64,000 bases of DNA, from positions 620,001-684,000 of the forward strand of contig JAUIZM010000026.1 of the NCBI GenBank assembly GCA_030848705.1, written 5' to 3'. The notes below the pieces were generated by a model. That model saw nothing but the letters and a program-made list of their open reading frames with translations. It was not told where the DNA came from and searched no databases. Positions 62,129 to 64,000 of the stretch are shown here, in pieces. Origin of the DNA: Heracleum sosnowskyi. Taxonomy: Eukaryota; Streptophyta; Magnoliopsida; Apiales; Apiaceae. The position numbers and the translations under genes are program-made. The stretch's first letter is position 1. Each line of letters opens with the position of its first letter.

Positions 62129-64000
62129 CAGAGAAGATACCAGGGGACGCCCGATTACGTATACCTCTAAAGGGAGGTATACAAGGAAAATGGAGAAATA
62201 TTGAAGTGGGTCGTTTTTTTCGATATTTTCTCGTAGCTTTACCCTATGGGTTTATAGAATTGCAGAAAAGTTCATTTTGGGATGTCCGTGTATGAATCGG
62301 AGCAGATACCAGGGGACGCCCGATTACGTACACCTCTAAAGGGAGCTATAAAAGGAAAATGGGGAAAAATTGAAGCGGGCCGTTTTGTGGATATTTTCTC
62401 GAAACTTGGCCCTATGGGTTTATAGAATTGCATAAAAGTTCATTTGGGGATGTCCGTGCCTGAATCGGAAAAGATACCAGGGGACGCCCGATTACGTATA
62501 CCTCTAAAGGGAGGTATTCAAGGAAAATGGAGAAAAATTGAAGCGGGCCCTTTTGTGGATATTTTCTCGTAGCTTGACCCTATGGGTTTATAGAATTACA
62601 GAAAAGTTCATTTGGGGATGTCCGTGCATGAATCGGAGCAGATACCAGGGGACGCCCGATTACGTATACCTCTAAAGGGAGGTATACAAGGAAAATGGAT
62701 AAAAATTTAAGCGGGCCCTTTTGTGGATATTTTCTCGTAGCTTGACCCTATGGGTTTATAGAATTACAGAAAAGTTCATTTGGGGATGTCCGTGCCTGAA
62801 TCGGAAAAGATACCAGGGGACGCCCGATTACGTATACCTCTAAAGGGAGGTATACAAGGAAAATGTAGAAAAATTGAAGCAGACCCTTTTGTGGATATTT
62901 TCTCGTAGCTTGACCCTATGGGTTTATAGAATTGCATAAAAGTTCATTTGGGGATGTCCGTGCCTGAATCGGAGAAGATACCAGGGGACGCCCGATTACG
63001 TATACCTCTAAAGGGAGGTATACAAGGAAAATGTAGAAAAATTGAAGCAGACCCTTTTGTGGATATTTTCTCGTAGCTTGACCCTATGGGTTTATAGAAT
63101 TGCATAAAAGTTCATTTGTGGATGTCCGTGCCTGAATCATAGAAGATACCAGGGGACGCCCGATTACGTATACCTCTAAAGGGAGGTATACAAGGAAAAT
63201 GGATAAAAATTGAAGTGGGCCCTTTTGTGGATATTTTCTCGTAGCTTGACCCAATGGGTTTATAGAATTGCATAAAAGTTCATTTGGGGATGTCCGTGCC
63301 TGAATCAGAGAAGATACCAGGGGACGCCCGATTACGTATACCTCTAAAGGGAGGTATACAAGGAAAATGGAGAAATATTGAAGTGGGCCGTTTTTTCGAT
63401 ATTTTCTCGTAGCTTGACCCTATGGGTTTAGAGAATTGCAGAAAAGTTCATTTGGGGATGTCCGTGTATGAATCGGAGCATATACCAGGGGACGCCCGAT
63501 TACGTATACCTCTAAAGAGAGGCATACCAGGAAAATGGGGAAAAATTGAAGCGGGCCGTTTTGTGGATATTTTCTCATAGGTTGACCCTATGGGTTTATA
63601 GAATTGCACAAAAGTTCATTTGGGGATGGCCGTGCATGAATCGGAGCAGATACCAGGGGACACCCGATTACGTATACCTCTAAAGGGAGGTATACAAGGA
63701 AAATGGAGAAAAATTGAAGCGGGCCCTTTTGTGGATATTTTCTCGTAGCTTGACCCTATGCGTTTATAGAATTACAGAAAAGTTCATTTGGGGATGTCCG
63801 TGCCTGAATCGGAGAAGATACCAGGGGACGCCCGATTACGTATACCTCTAAAGGGAGGTATACAAGGAAAATGAAGAAAAATTGAAGCAGACCCTTTTGT
63901 GGATATTTTCTCGTAGCTTGACCCAATGGGTTTATAGAATTACAGAAAAGTTCATTTGGGGATGTCCGTGCATGAATCGGAGCAGATACCAGGGGACGCC
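62129..64000 (+). repeat. Third copy of the D+-led block, cut by the window end
   Basis: D+-C2-A-C1-B-B-F-D-E-C3-B and then a 23-base fragment starting at 63978. It follows 58263 onward at an offset of 3866 bp (23 x 168 + 2). Differences include a class A leader on the first B (62802), ggcataccagg in E near 63521, and gacacccg in C3 near 63659. The array clearly continues past base 64000. Confidence 0.85.

Larger units (their letters stand above)
1..64000. repeat. Satellite DNA array, ~168-bp monomer, 381 complete copies
   Basis: The whole window is one head-to-tail array of a 168-bp unit with no other sequence. Landmarks such as the ataccagggg motif recur every 168 bases. Counting monomers between 30 copies of the ctcatagg landmark (8483 to 63574), plus the flanks, gives 381 full monomers and a 23-base fragment at 63978-64000. 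A class-A monomer has 72 G/C of 168 (about 43%). All units lie in the same orientation. Known biology: satellites with nucleosome- or chromatosome-sized monomers in long homogeneous arrays are typical of eukaryotic centromeres and pericentromeres. Inference: this is such an array. I do not recognise the family or the host. No gene is present, so this entry also covers every stretch without one. Confidence 0.98.

Noticed and set aside
1..64000. CRISPR array
   Set aside because: The repeat is continuous with a 168-bp period and the whole unit is conserved; there are no short repeats with unique spacers and no cas genes.
1..64000. Bacterial, viral or plasmid origin
   Set aside because: No genes in 64 kb, a single nucleosome-scale tandem repeat and HOR structure all point to eukaryotic heterochromatin.

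Overview
The whole window is one uninterrupted tandem satellite array. A ~168-bp monomer (about 43% GC) repeats head-to-tail in one orientation from base 1 to base 64000: 381 complete monomers plus a 23-base fragment. I see no protein gene, RNA gene, transposon, CRISPR array or unique-sequence island. Such an array is typical of centromeric or pericentromeric heterochromatin in a eukaryote. The monomer is close to chromatosome length (nucleosome plus linker histone). I do not recognise the satellite family and cannot name the species.

The monomers fall into recurring classes, named here by leader and body: A (cggaaaag leader), C1 (cggagcag leader, ggataaaaat body), B (cggagaag leader, gtagaaaaat body, ...gcagaccc), F (catagaag leader), D (cagagaag leader, gagaaatatt body), C2 (gtacac plus a TATAAAAG site), E (cggagcat leader, ctcatagg) and C3 (cggagcag leader, ...ctatgcg tail). 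Most classes carry a perfect 9-bp-arm inverted repeat, GTATACCTC-N6-GAGGTATAC. C2 has lost it, and E has gained a second, shorter one.

The classes are arranged in higher-order repeats (HORs). The basic cycle A-C1-B-D-C2 (840 bp) dominates 0-16 kb. It is built into a 2016-bp 12-mer, a 2679-bp 16-mer, a 1344-bp 8-mer and a 1680-bp 10-mer. From 16.4 to 34.6 kb the alternative cycle D-E-C3-B dominates, in 1512-, 3192-, 4200- and 1008-bp units. From 35 to 41 kb there is a 1008-bp 6-mer (A-C1-B-F-D-C2) and a 672-bp 4-mer. From 42 to 47.5 kb there are three copies of an 1849-bp 11-mer. From 47.5 kb to the end there are mixed 841-, 1341-, 2013- and 1008-bp units, including a block at 48.3 kb that returns near 58.3 and 62.1 kb.

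Every deviation from 168-bp phase is accounted for by 23 small indels: three 9-bp deletions, three 3-bp deletions, nine 1-bp T insertions in one subclass and eight single-base events. Their net of -31 bp equals the observed length exactly. Short open frames exist only because 168 is divisible by three and a few variants lose stop codons; none looks like a gene. The value of the window is in its HOR grammar, the crossover-like chimeric monomers, the class-specific dyads and the class-specific TATA-like site.
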